Positions 17,798 through 26,039 of a DNA stretch of 64,000 nucleotides are shown here, one piece after another; position 1 is the stretch's first letter, and each line of letters opens with the position of its first letter. The DNA is from Streptomyces melanogenes (GTDB lineage Bacteria; Actinomycetota; Actinomycetes; Streptomycetales; Streptomycetaceae), in assembly GCF_014649795.1 (NCBI RefSeq), contig NZ_BMTS01000008.1:248001-312000 (forward strand). Reading direction: 5' to 3'. The notes under the pieces were generated by a model. It saw nothing but the letters and a program-made list of their open reading frames with translations. It had not been told where the DNA came from and made no database searches. A program made the position numbers and the translations under genes.

Positions 17798-17844
17798 TTG
17801 GATTTTCCAACCCATCGGGTTACAGTGGGTCCACTTTTCCAACC
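17798..17844. promoter_or_regulatory. Paired boxes in the HxlR/thiolase intergenic region (putative operator)
   Basis: TTTTCCAACC occurs at 17803-17812 and again at 17835-17844, 32 bp apart, which is about three helical turns. The first copy is part of the palindrome TTGGA-TTT-TCCAA (17798-17810). The spacing suits side-by-side dimers of the divergent HxlR protein. Confidence 0.55.
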
Positions 17845-17893
17845 TACTCGCCGGTAGCGCGGGTGGGACCCGAGCGGAACCGAGGAGCACGCG

Positions 17894-19063
17894 ATGCGTG
17901 ACGCCGTGATCGTGGAAGCCGTCCGTACCCCGATAGGAAAGGGAAAGCCGGGCGGGGCGCTCTCCCAGACGCACCCCGTCGAACTGCTCGCCCACACCCT
18001 GCGCGCCCTCGTCGAGCGCAGCGGTGTCGACCCGGCGCTGGTCGACGACGTGATCGGCGGCACCGTCGACCAGGTCGGCGAGCAGGCCATGAACACCACG
18101 CGGTACGCCTGGCTCTCCGCCGGGTTCCCCGACACCGTCCCCGCGACGACCGTGGACCGCCAGTGCGGCTCCTCGCAGCAGGCCGTGCACTTCGCCGCCC
18201 AGGGCGTGATCTCGGGGGCGTACGACCTGGTCGTGGCCTGCGGGGTGGAGTCGATGAGCCGGGTGCCGATGTGGTCCAACGTGCCGGCCGGCAAGGACCC
18301 GTTCGGCCCGGGCGTGGCCGCCCGCTTCCCGGAGGGCCTCGTCCCGCAGGGCATCAGCGCCGAGCTGATCGCGGCGAAGTGGTCGATCGGGCGCGAGCGG
18401 ATGGACGAGTTCGCCACCGCCTCGCACCAGAAGGCCGCCGCGGCCTGGAACGCCGGGCTCTTCGACGACGAGACCGCGCCGATCGCCGGGCTGACGCGGG
18501 ACGAGTCCGTACGCCCCACCACGACCCCGGAGATCCTCGCCGGGCTGAAGCCGTCCTTCGTCGACCCGAACTTCGCCGAGCGGTTCCCGCAGATCGACTG
18601 GTCGGTGACGGCGGGCAACAGCAGCCCCACCAACGACGGCGCCTCCGCCGTCCTGATCACCTCCAGCGAGACGGCGGCGAGGCTCGGGCTTCGCCCGCTC
18701 GCCCGGCTGCACAGTTTCGCGGTGACCGGCTCCGACCCGATCCTGATGCTCACCGGAGTCATCCCGGCGACAGAAAAGGTGCTGCGCAAGGCGGGACTCG
18801 GCCTCGCTGACATCGACCTCTTCGAGGTCAACGAGGCCTTCGCGAGCGTGGTGCTCGCCTGGCAGCAGGAGACCGGCGCCGACCCGGCGAAGGTCAACGT
18901 GCAGGGCGGCGCGATCGCGCTCGGCCACCCGCTGGGCGCCAGCGGCACCCGGCTGATGACCACGCTGGTGCACTCCATGCGGCAGCGCGGGGCGCGGTAC
19001 GCCCTCCAGACGATGTGCGAGGCGGGAGGGCTCGCCAACGCCACCGTCCTGGAAGCCCTCTGA
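17894..19063 (+). CDS. Thiolase (acetyl-CoA C-acyltransferase)
   Basis: This 389-aa thiolase carries out thiolytic cleavage of 3-ketoacyl-CoA or the reverse condensation. The nucleophile is Cys91 in TVDRQCGSSQQAVHFAA, the acid/base histidine is in ALGHPLGASGTRL, and the second cysteine is in TMCEAGG. The residues after NEAFASVVLAW also fit. No fadB partner is adjacent, so it may serve a general or specialised beta-oxidation step under control of the divergent HxlR regulator. Length and termini are standard, and the ATG at 17894 is preceded by GAGGAG. Confidence 0.93.
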   Translation: MRDAVIVEAVRTPIGKGKPGGALSQTHPVELLAHTLRALVERSGVDPALVDDVIGGTVDQVGEQAMNTTRYAWLSAGFPDTVPATTVDRQCGSSQQAVHFAAQGVISGAYDLVVACGVESMSRVPMWSNVPAGKDPFGPGVAARFPEGLVPQGISAELIAAKWSIGRERMDEFATASHQKAAAAWNAGLFDDETAPIAGLTRDESVRPTTTPEILAGLKPSFVDPNFAERFPQIDWSVTAGNSSPTNDGASAVLITSSETAARLGLRPLARLHSFAVTGSDPILMLTGVIPATEKVLRKAGLGLADIDLFEVNEAFASVVLAWQQETGADPAKVNVQGGAIALGHPLGASGTRLMTTLVHSMRQRGARYALQTMCEAGGLANATVLEAL

Positions 19064-19121
19064 CACCTCCTCAGCCCGCGTCACCCGTACGGCCGTCTGC
19101 GTGAGCGCTCCACCCGACCGG

Positions 19122-19127
19122 TATAGT
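19122..19127 (+). promoter_or_regulatory. -10 box of map, leaderless geometry
   Basis: TATAGT is followed by 7 bases and then the ATG at 19135. No Shine-Dalgarno sequence is present, so the transcript probably starts at or next to the start codon. The -35 region is not consensus. Confidence 0.55.
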
Positions 19128-19134
19128 AATTGGA

Positions 19135-19902
19135 ATGGTAGAGATCAAGACGGATGCACAGATGGACGCGATGCGGGAGGCCGGGCGGGTGGTCGCGCGG
19201 GCGCTCGCCGCGGCGCGGGACGCGGCGGGCGTGGGCGTGAGCCTGCTGGACCTCGACACGGCGGCCCACGAGGTGCTGCGCGCGGCGGGCGCCTCCTCGC
19301 CGTTCCTCGGCTACCACCCGGACTTCGCCCCGGTGCCGTTCCCGGCCGTCGCCTGCGTCTCCGTCAACGACGCCATCGTGCACGGCGTCCCGGACGGCTA
19401 CCGGCTGCGCGACGGCGACCTGGTCAGCGTCGACTTCGGCGCGGTCCTGGACGGCTGGGCCGGGGACTCGGCGATCAGCTTCACGGTCGGCCGGGCGCGC
19501 GGCGAGGACGTCCGGCTGATATCGACGGCGTACGAGGCACTGGAGGCGGGCATCGCGGCCGCGACCGTGGGCAACCGCATCGGCGACATCGCGCACGCGA
19601 TCGGCAAGGTGTGCCGGGGCGCCGGTTACGGCATCCCCGAGGACTTCGGCGGCCACGGCATCGGCCGCGAGATGCACGAGGACCCGGGGGTGCCCAACGA
19701 GGGCCGCCCGGGCCGGGGCATGGTGCTGCGGCACGGCATGGTCCTGGCGATCGAGCCGATGCTGATCGCGGACGGCACCGACGGGTACTACCCCGCCCCG
19801 GACGGCTGGACATTGCGCACGGTGACCGGGGTCCGCGCGGCGCACACCGAGCACACGGTCGCCATCACGGACTCCGGGCCGAGGATCCTGACGCTCGTGT
19901 GA
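19135..19902 (+). CDS. map: Methionine aminopeptidase, type I
   Basis: This 255-aa metallopeptidase removes the initiator methionine from nascent proteins. The pita-bread fold metal ligands are visible in LVSVDFGAVLDGWAGDSA (two Asp), GGHGIGREMHEDPGVPN (His), VLAIEPML (Glu) and AHTEHTVAI (Glu). It lacks an N-terminal zinc-finger extension. Streptomycetes usually carry more than one map; this copy is not next to secY/adk, so it is likely the accessory paralog. The ATG at 19135 has no ribosome-binding site and a -10 box 7 bp upstream. Confidence 0.94.
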   Translation: MVEIKTDAQMDAMREAGRVVARALAAARDAAGVGVSLLDLDTAAHEVLRAAGASSPFLGYHPDFAPVPFPAVACVSVNDAIVHGVPDGYRLRDGDLVSVDFGAVLDGWAGDSAISFTVGRARGEDVRLISTAYEALEAGIAAATVGNRIGDIAHAIGKVCRGAGYGIPEDFGGHGIGREMHEDPGVPNEGRPGRGMVLRHGMVLAIEPMLIADGTDGYYPAPDGWTLRTVTGVRAAHTEHTVAITDSGPRILTLV

Positions 19903-19952
19903 ACCGCGTCCTTCGTCGACGTTCCGTCACGACGGCGTGAGGCGCGGCTTTT

Positions 19953-19982
19953 TGGCCCGAACCGGGTACCCGGTTCGGGCCA
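19953..19982. terminator. 30-bp perfect palindrome downstream of map
   Basis: The palindrome centres between 19967 and 19968, with arms built from GGCCCGAACCGGGT and its exact complement, extended by one T/A pair. It starts 51 bp after the map stop and has a T5 run on its left side. A terminator is most likely; a symmetric protein-binding site is also possible because there is no loop spacer. Confidence 0.6.
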
Positions 19983-20112
19983 GAAGACACCCTCGGAAAC
20001 GGCCGCACGCTGGCTGGTCCGTACCTGTCCCGGAACGTGACGTTCTGCTGTCATGGTCCCGCCAACCCCCCACAGGAGAACCCGGGCTGGCGACATGACC
20101 GAAGGGAGCGTC

Positions 20113-20772
20113 ATGTTCAACGCACTGGCCATCGGCGGCGCGTCCGCCGTTCTGCTGGCCGCCCCGCTCAGCTCCTCCGCCCACACCCCCGGCGGGTGGG
20201 GCACCCCGCCGCCCGACAAGATCGTGATCGACCTCGTGACCGTCAACGGCTCGGGGTGTCCGGCCGGGACGGCGGCCGTCGCGGTCTCCCCCGACAACAC
20301 CGCGTTCACCGTCACGTACAGCACCTACATGGCACAGGTCGGCAAGGGCTCCTCGCCGACCGACATCAGAAAGAACTGCCAGCTGGCGCTGAACGTCCAC
20401 GTCCCGCAGGGCTTCACCTACGCGATCGCCTCGGCCGACTACCGCGGCTTCGCCCACCTGGAGAAGGGCGCCACCGCGCAGGAGCGGGCGAACTACTACT
20501 TCCAGGGCATGCCCCAGACGGCCTCCGCCACGCACCCGTTCAAGGGGCCGTTCTCCGACGACTGGCAGACCAACGACACCACGGACGTCTCCGCCCTCGT
20601 CTACAAGCCCTGCGGTGAGGAGCGCTATCTGAACATCAACACCGAGCTGCGGGCCGGGGCCGGCACCTCCGACACGACCAACACCACCAGCTTCATCAGC
20701 ATGGACTCGACCGACGCCTCCATCAACACCATCTACCACTTCTCGTGGAAGGAGTGCCCACCGCCCAAGTAG
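20113..20772 (+). CDS. Secreted DUF4360-family protein
   Basis: This 219-aa exported protein starts with a Sec signal (MFNALAIGGASAVLLAAPLS, cleavage near SSAHT). The mature part has the DUF4360 pattern: VTVNGSGCPAGTAAVAVSPDNTAFTV, a second Cys in RKNCQLALNVHVPQGFTYAI, then a YRGFAHLEKGA segment and late cysteines in KPCGEERYLNIN. Two disulfides are plausible. No function is established for the family that I know of. ATG at 20113 is chosen because GAAGGGAG lies just upstream and the signal peptide starts there; an in-frame ATG at 20095 is weaker. Confidence 0.88.
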   Translation: MFNALAIGGASAVLLAAPLSSSAHTPGGWGTPPPDKIVIDLVTVNGSGCPAGTAAVAVSPDNTAFTVTYSTYMAQVGKGSSPTDIRKNCQLALNVHVPQGFTYAIASADYRGFAHLEKGATAQERANYYFQGMPQTASATHPFKGPFSDDWQTNDTTDVSALVYKPCGEERYLNINTELRAGAGTSDTTNTTSFISMDSTDASINTIYHFSWKECPPPK

Positions 20773-20779
20773 CGCGCAC

Positions 20780-20811
20780 GCGGGCCGCCCGGCACAGCGC
20801 GGGCGGCCCGC
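20780..20811. terminator. Bidirectional hairpin between DUF4360 and chitosanase genes
   Basis: A perfect 12-bp stem (GCGGGCCGCCCG at 20780-20791 with its complement at 20800-20811) has an 8-nt loop. It sits exactly in the 45-bp gap between two convergent stop codons. Confidence 0.8.
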
Positions 20812-20817
20812 ACCCCG

Positions 20818-21483
20818 TCAGTTGTCGGCGACGAACTGCCTGGCCAGCGCCTCGCCGAGCGAGACCGCCGCATTGTGGCTCTCGATCGGCTTCACCTGCG
20901 AGTTCTTGAAGAGGATGTACGTGACGCCGGAGTCGGCGCCGCCGGTGGCCGGGTCGGGGTCCATCCCCAGCGCCTTGGCGGTGGCGTAGGACGCCTCGCC
21001 GATGACCTTCGAGGGGCCGGTGTCGCCGACCACCGCGTACTCCACCCTGCCCTTGTAGATCACGGCGGCCACACCGCCGCCCTTGATCCCGGACGAGCCG
21101 TGGTCCCAGATCGAGCTGGAGCCGGGCACCACGACGTACGGGAGCTTCTCGGCGCTCAGCGGCCGGCCATCGGACTGATGGAAGGCGGTGTCGCCGTGGA
21201 ACGAGCGGTCGGTGCCGCGGTTGCAGGCGGTGGTCGGCCGGCCGTCGCAGTCGATGTCCAGGTCCGCCTTCCAGAACACGGCCCCGTTCATGTCGCACAC
21301 CGCGACGGTGGCGGCGCTCTCGCTGTCGGTCCTGTACCTGCCTTGCGAGATCTGGTCGCAGGTCTTCACCCTGGCCAGCAGTTCGGCGGCGAGGGTCACG
21401 CTCCGGGTGGTCGCCGGGAGAGCGGCGGTGGCGAGCAGGACGGCACCGGAAGCGGCGGCGAGGGCGAGCGTTCGCGTACGCAC
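20818..21483 (-). CDS. Secreted GH75-type chitosanase
   Basis: This 221-aa protein has a Sec signal (LALAAASGAVLLATAALPAT) and a mature domain resembling glycoside hydrolase family 75 endo-chitosanases: CDMNGAVFWKADLDIDCDG, TDRSFHGDTAFHQSDG, LPYVVVPGSS and the end motif VIGEASYATAKALG. It would hydrolyse deacetylated chitin outside the cell. The pairs of cysteines in the N-terminal third suggest disulfides. Its convergent neighbour is the DUF4360 gene. The signature is clear, but activity on chitosan rather than a related polymer is inferred. Confidence 0.85.
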   Translation of the reverse strand: MRTRTLALAAASGAVLLATAALPATTRSVTLAAELLARVKTCDQISQGRYRTDSESAATVAVCDMNGAVFWKADLDIDCDGRPTTACNRGTDRSFHGDTAFHQSDGRPLSAEKLPYVVVPGSSSIWDHGSSGIKGGGVAAVIYKGRVEYAVVGDTGPSKVIGEASYATAKALGMDPDPATGGADSGVTYILFKNSQVKPIESHNAAVSLGEALARQFVADN

Positions 21484-21644
21484 GTGGGGACCCTTCTCTC
21501 AGGAAATTTTCTAGCCAACCGGGACAATCTGACCCGTTTGCCTGAGTACGTCGACCCGGCTGCGCCAAATGGACGCGGCCCCGTCCACGAGAGGACAAGG
21601 GCCGCGCCCGCTTCACCCGCCCGCGGACGAGTTCTGACGAAGTG

Positions 21645-23441
21645 TCACCCAGCTGGGCGCACCACCATCGCCGAACCGCCACCGCGCCGGACCTTCTCGG
21701 CCGCCGCCACCCAGCGGCCGTCGGCAAGCCGCTCCACCCCGGTCGCCGCGCCGATCACCGGGTTGAGCGTGAACTTCTGTCCCAGCGCCTCCAGTTGGGC
21801 CTTCAAAGGGCTGTTGTAGAGCCCGGGCTCCAGTTCGGTCGCCGCCGCGTTGCGCTGGCTGGCGCGCGGGGCCGCGATCGCGTCGACCAGCGGCAGCCCC
21901 CGGTCGAGGTGCCCGACGAGCGACTGGAGCACCGTGGTGATGATGGTCGCGCCGCCCGGCGATCCGAGCGCGAGCACCGGCCTGCCGTGACCGTCCAGGA
22001 CGATCGTCGGCGACATGGAGGAGCGCGGCCGCTTGCCCGGACCCGGCAGGTTCGGGTCGTGGACGGCCGGGTTGGCCGGGGCGAACGAGAAGTCCGTCAG
22101 CTCGTTGTTGAGCAGGAAGCCCCGGCCGGGCACGGTGATACCGCTGCCGCCGGTCTGCTCGATGGTGAGCGTGTACGAGACGATGTCGCCCCACTTGTCG
22201 GCCACCGTCAGATGCGTGGTGTTCTCGCCCTCGTACGTGGTGGGCGAGGCCTGCCCGGAAGTCGCGCAGGGCGCCGGGTGGCGGGGGTCGCCGGGCGCCA
22301 GCGGGCTGGTCAGGGCCTTGGTGTCGCTGATGAGACAGGCCCGCGAGTCCGCGAACCGCTGCGAGAGCAGCCCCTTGGTCGGGACGTCCTCGAAGGCCGG
22401 GTCGCCCACCCAGCGGCCCCGGTCCGCGAAGGCCACCCGGGTCGCCTCGATGTAGCGGTGCAGGTACTGGGCCTCGGACGCCTTCGACAGGTCGGTGCGC
22501 TCCAGGATGTTCAGCGCCTCGCCGACCGTGGTGCCGCCCGAGGACGAGGGCGCCATGCCGTAGACCTTCAGGCCCCGGTAGTCCACCTTCGTCGGCGCCT
22601 GGTGCTTGACCGCGTACGCGCGCAGGTCCTTCTCGGTGAGGTCGCCGGGGCGGGCGACCCGGGCCGAGCCGGACGCGACGGGGGGCTTGCGGACGGTCCG
22701 TACGATGTCCCGTCCCAGGTCGCCGCGGTAGACGGCGTCCACGCCCGTGCGCCCCAACTCCTCGTAGGTGCGGGCGAGATCGGGGTTCTTGAGCTTCGAG
22801 CCGACCACCGGGAGCTGTCCGCCGGGCAGGAAGAGCTTCGCGGTGTCCGGGAAGTCGGCGAACCGCGCCTGGTTGTCGGCGGTCTGCTGGCGGAAGGTGT
22901 CGTCGACGGTGAAGCCGTCGCGCGCGATCTTCTCGGCGGGCTTGAGGAGGCGGCTCAGCGGCTTGGATCCCCAGGCGCCGAGAGCCGCGTCCCAGGTGGC
23001 CGGGGTGCCGGGGGTGCCGACGCTGAGCCCGCTGGTCACCGCGTCCGGGAACGGCAGCGGTTTGCCGTTCTCCAGGAACAGGGACGAGGTCGCGGAGTGG
23101 GGCGCGGTCTCGCGGCCGTCGATGGTGTGCACGGTACGGGACTTGGCGTCGTAGTAGACGAAGTACCCGCCGCCGCCGATGCCCGACGAGTACGGCTCGG
23201 TGACGCCGAGGGCGGCGGCCGTGGCGACGGCGGCGTCCACCGCGTTGCCGCCGTGCTTGAGGACCTCGATGCCGGCGGCGGTGGCGTCCGCGTCGACGCT
23301 GGCGACGGCGCCCCCGTAGCCGATCGCCTCGGGCGTCTTGGCGGGCGGGGGCGCGGTTCTCGGCGGGGCGGCCGCGACCGAGGTCGCCACGGCCGCGGCG
23401 ACGGCCAGTAACGAGAGACTGCGGACGGCGGAGCGACGCAT
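21645..23441 (-). CDS. ggt: Secreted gamma-glutamyltranspeptidase
   Basis: This 598-aa periplasm/exoenzyme-type GGT hydrolyses or transfers the gamma-glutamyl group of glutathione-like compounds. A signal peptide is present (SLSLLAVAAAVATSVAAA). The nucleophile Thr408 lies in GENTTHLTVADKWG, and autocleavage before it should yield the two subunits. Other conserved segments are SGIGGGGYFVYYD, PSSSGGTTVGEALNIL and LGSPGGATIITTVLQ. The start at 23441 has AGGAGG upstream. It is classic in all motifs, unlike the TCH variant at 3951-5795. Confidence 0.95.
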   Translation of the reverse strand: MRRSAVRSLSLLAVAAAVATSVAAAPPRTAPPPAKTPEAIGYGGAVASVDADATAAGIEVLKHGGNAVDAAVATAAALGVTEPYSSGIGGGGYFVYYDAKSRTVHTIDGRETAPHSATSSLFLENGKPLPFPDAVTSGLSVGTPGTPATWDAALGAWGSKPLSRLLKPAEKIARDGFTVDDTFRQQTADNQARFADFPDTAKLFLPGGQLPVVGSKLKNPDLARTYEELGRTGVDAVYRGDLGRDIVRTVRKPPVASGSARVARPGDLTEKDLRAYAVKHQAPTKVDYRGLKVYGMAPSSSGGTTVGEALNILERTDLSKASEAQYLHRYIEATRVAFADRGRWVGDPAFEDVPTKGLLSQRFADSRACLISDTKALTSPLAPGDPRHPAPCATSGQASPTTYEGENTTHLTVADKWGDIVSYTLTIEQTGGSGITVPGRGFLLNNELTDFSFAPANPAVHDPNLPGPGKRPRSSMSPTIVLDGHGRPVLALGSPGGATIITTVLQSLVGHLDRGLPLVDAIAAPRASQRNAAATELEPGLYNSPLKAQLEALGQKFTLNPVIGAATGVERLADGRWVAAAEKVRRGGGSAMVVRPAG

Positions 23442-23557
23442 GCGTACCTCCTGGGTGCGAATGTCCGCGCAGCGTAGCGCCGCGCCCTCGGTCGCGTCAG
23501 GACCGTCCTCGAAGGCGACACGAACACGACATCGAACTCCCGCTAACATGCCCGCCC

Positions 23558-24292
23558 ATGAACGACGACGTGCGCAACATCGTGCTGGGAGTGGTCGCCG
23601 CGGGCATCAGCGCCGCCCTGGGCTGGCTCACCCGCACCTATCTCTGGAACCGCAGGCTCCGCCGCAAGCAGGCGTTCTTCGGGCTGCCGACCCACTCCGA
23701 GTGCCTGCTCGTCGTCAACCGGGACGCGGGGGCGGAGGGCGCGGTGCACCGGTTCGACGTGTTCGCGCTCCTGGAGCTCGCCTCGCTCATCAAGGACTGC
23801 GGGGCCCACGCCCGGATCGTCCAGCACGACCTGACCCAGCAGGGCTTCGGGGAGCGCACCGAGTTCTGTCTGGGCGGCCCGTACTCGAACCGCCGGATGG
23901 CGGCGCACCTCTCCGCGCTGCTGCCCGGTGTGGCGATGAACGTGGACACCGAGCCCGGCCCGGACCGGGGCGCGCTCACCATCGGCGGGGAGAAGTACCG
24001 GGTGGAGGGCGGGGTCACCGAGTACGTGATCCTCGCCCGGGTCACCGCGGGCCAGGGGCAGCGGCCGGTGTTCCTGTTCTGCGGCCAGCGCGCGATAACC
24101 AACCAGGCGGCCACCCGCTATCTCGCCCGCAACCACCAGAAGCTGGCCCGCAAGCACGGCAACGGCACGTTCTGCCTGCTCCTGAAGGTCGTCAACTCCC
24201 TGGCGTACGGCCCGGACGTGGTGGAGGTCGTCGCCGACGTCACCCGCGCGGCCCTGACCCCGGCCCCGGCAGCCGGAGCGGCAGCGATTTGA
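23558..24292 (+). CDS. Conserved hypothetical membrane-anchored protein
   Basis: I do not recognise a named family. The 244-aa protein has one N-terminal hydrophobic segment (IVLGVVAAGISAALGWL) followed by a basic stretch (RRLRRKQ), consistent with an anchored cytoplasmic domain. Conserved-looking blocks are SECLLVVNRDAGAEGAVHRF, ERTEFCLGGPYSNRRMAAHL and PVFLFCGQRAITNQAATRYL. The pattern of strand, small loop and charged helix suggests a nucleotide- or ligand-binding Rossmann-like fold. TAACAT lies 8 bp before the ATG with no Shine-Dalgarno, so it may be leaderless. Its 3' end overlaps the convergent P450 gene by 53 bp. Confidence 0.8.
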   Translation: MNDDVRNIVLGVVAAGISAALGWLTRTYLWNRRLRRKQAFFGLPTHSECLLVVNRDAGAEGAVHRFDVFALLELASLIKDCGAHARIVQHDLTQQGFGERTEFCLGGPYSNRRMAAHLSALLPGVAMNVDTEPGPDRGALTIGGEKYRVEGGVTEYVILARVTAGQGQRPVFLFCGQRAITNQAATRYLARNHQKLARKHGNGTFCLLLKVVNSLAYGPDVVEVVADVTRAALTPAPAAGAAAI

Positions 24293-25496
24293 TTCCGTTG
24301 ATGAAGTTGGAGACCAGCCTGCGGGGCGGCCCGGCGAGCTCGTAGCCGGGCAGCAGCCGCAGCGCCTCCTCGTGCAGCACCCGTAGCTGGAGCCGGGCGA
24401 AGTGGGCGCCGAGGCAGACGTGCGGGCCGTCCCCGAACGAGACGTGCGGGTTGGGCGCACGCGTGAGGTCGAGCTGGTGGGGGCGGGTGAAGACGCGCTC
24501 GTCGTGGTTGGCGGAGGCGTGGAAGACCACCACCTTGTCGCCCGCGCGCACCCGCTGCCCGGCGAGCACGGTGTCCCGGGCGGCGGTGCGGCGGAAGGTG
24601 AGCACCGGCGGGTGCCACCGCAGCAGCTCGTCCACGGCCGTGTCCAGCGACGCCTCGCCCGCGCCCAGCGCCCGCCGCTGGTCCGGGTGCTCGGCAAGCG
24701 CCAGGAAGCCGCCGGGCGCGGCGCTGCGGACGGTGTCGTTGCCCGCCACGGTCAGCAGGAAGAAGAACATCTCCAGCTCGGCGTCGGCCAGTTCGGAGTG
24801 CGCCAGCGAGGTCATGATGTCGTCGGCGGGCGCGCGCCGCTTGTACGCGGCCAGCTCCTGGGCGTACGCGAACATCTCGCGCAGCATCGCGGGCGAGCGC
24901 GGGTTGACCGGCCGCCCGTCGGGGCCGAGCACCGGCGGCTCGTCCGGGTCCTGGTAGCCGATGACCCGCTCGGTCCATTCCAGGAGCAGCCCCCGGTCGC
25001 CGCCCGGCACGCCGAGCAGGTCCGCGAGGTTGAGCAGCGCGTAGTCGTCGGTGACCTCGGTGACCAGGTCGAACACCCCGCCCTCGGCGCCGTCGCGGGC
25101 CGCGCCCAGCAGGGTGCGCGCCCGGGTTCGTACCGCCGCCTCGAACCGGTCGGTGCGGCCGGGTGTGAAGGCGCGGCTGACCAGGCGGCGCAGTCGGCCG
25201 TGCTGCGGAGGGTCCTGGTTGAGCATCATGCGGCGGATGAACGGCAGGTCGTCGGGGTCGGGGTCGCGGATCTGGGTGGCGCCCAGCGTGGAGGAGTAAG
25301 CGACCGGGTCCTTCAGCACCCGGACGACGTCGGCGTGCCGGGTGACCGCCCAGAAGCCGGGCCCGGCGGGCCAGCCCAGCACCTCGTACTCCTCCTGCCA
25401 GGCCACCGGGTGCCGCTCGCGCAGCTCCCGGTAGTCGTCGTGGGGCGGCCCGGCGGCGTACCGGCGAGGGTCGAAGACGTCCGGCAGATCACTCAT
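24240..25496 (-). CDS. Cytochrome P450
   Basis: This 418-aa class I bacterial P450 has heme loop FGDGPHVCLGAHFARLQL with Cys361, ExxR at Glu290-Arg293, and an I-helix AGNDT at 251-255, where Asp replaces the usual Glu before the oxygen-activating Thr. C-terminal LVSNFINGIKSLPLRL is typical. ATG at 25496 gives the normal length; an upstream in-frame start adds an unlike sequence. There is no ferredoxin gene beside it. It follows the two-component/lipoprotein operon in the same direction with a 51-bp gap and overlaps the convergent unknown gene by 53 bp. The substrate is unknown. Confidence 0.93.
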   Translation of the reverse strand: MSDLPDVFDPRRYAAGPPHDDYRELRERHPVAWQEEYEVLGWPAGPGFWAVTRHADVVRVLKDPVAYSSTLGATQIRDPDPDDLPFIRRMMLNQDPPQHGRLRRLVSRAFTPGRTDRFEAAVRTRARTLLGAARDGAEGGVFDLVTEVTDDYALLNLADLLGVPGGDRGLLLEWTERVIGYQDPDEPPVLGPDGRPVNPRSPAMLREMFAYAQELAAYKRRAPADDIMTSLAHSELADAELEMFFFLLTVAGNDTVRSAAPGGFLALAEHPDQRRALGAGEASLDTAVDELLRWHPPVLTFRRTAARDTVLAGQRVRAGDKVVVFHASANHDERVFTRPHQLDLTRAPNPHVSFGDGPHVCLGAHFARLQLRVLHEEALRLLPGYELAGPPRRLVSNFINGIKSLPLRLPGPGSGPRG

Positions 25497-25547
25497 CGCA
25501 CCAAGGTGACGGCAACCGGACGCCCGCGACAAGAGTGCCCGGCCGGG

Positions 25548-26039
25548 TCAGAACGGGCAGCGCTCCAGGGTGAGCGTGGTGTCGTTGCCCTTCAGGACCA
25601 CGGTGACCGCGCCGCTGTCCTCCCTCGCGTGCGCCGCGGTGCAGGACAGCTGCTGGCGGGCCACGGCGGAGAAGTCGCGGACGGGGCGGTACACCGTGAT
25701 CCGTACGGTGGTGCCGTCCAGCTCCATCCCCATCGCGCCGAAGTAGCTGGGCAACTCCGAGGTCAGCCCCGCGGCCCGGTCGGCGTCCCGGGGCCCGTCG
25801 AACAGCATCATGACCGCCCGGCCCGCGGTCGCCTTCCCTTCGGTGTCCCGGATGACGGGCAGCACTCCGTCGGGGCCCTTGAGGTAGACGGCCACGCCGC
25901 CGTGGGCGGCGTCCGGCACCGTCTGCACGAGCGCCGGGTCGCCCACCTCCACGACCCCGGAGGGCCGCACCCCGCACGCGGCGGGCAGCAGCACGGCGGG
26001 CAGCAGCAGCGCGAGCACGCCGGTCCTCGGCCGCCTCAT
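25548..26039 (-). CDS. Lipoprotein encoded with a two-component system
   Basis: This 163-aa exported lipoprotein has the lipobox LLPAACGV right after a hydrophobic signal. The mature part is a small alpha/beta domain with VAVYLKGPDGVLPVIRDTEG and TTVRITVYRPVRDFS, and two late cysteines. The ATG overlaps the histidine kinase stop by 4 bp, so it is made together with the sensor. By analogy with envelope-stress operons that pair a sensor kinase with a lipoprotein (such as the cse operon), it may modulate the kinase. The sequence itself does not prove this, and gene order differs from cse. Confidence 0.85.
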   Translation of the reverse strand: MRRPRTGVLALLLPAVLLPAACGVRPSGVVEVGDPALVQTVPDAAHGGVAVYLKGPDGVLPVIRDTEGKATAGRAVMMLFDGPRDADRAAGLTSELPSYFGAMGMELDGTTVRITVYRPVRDFSAVARQQLSCTAAHAREDSGAVTVVLKGNDTTLTLERCPF

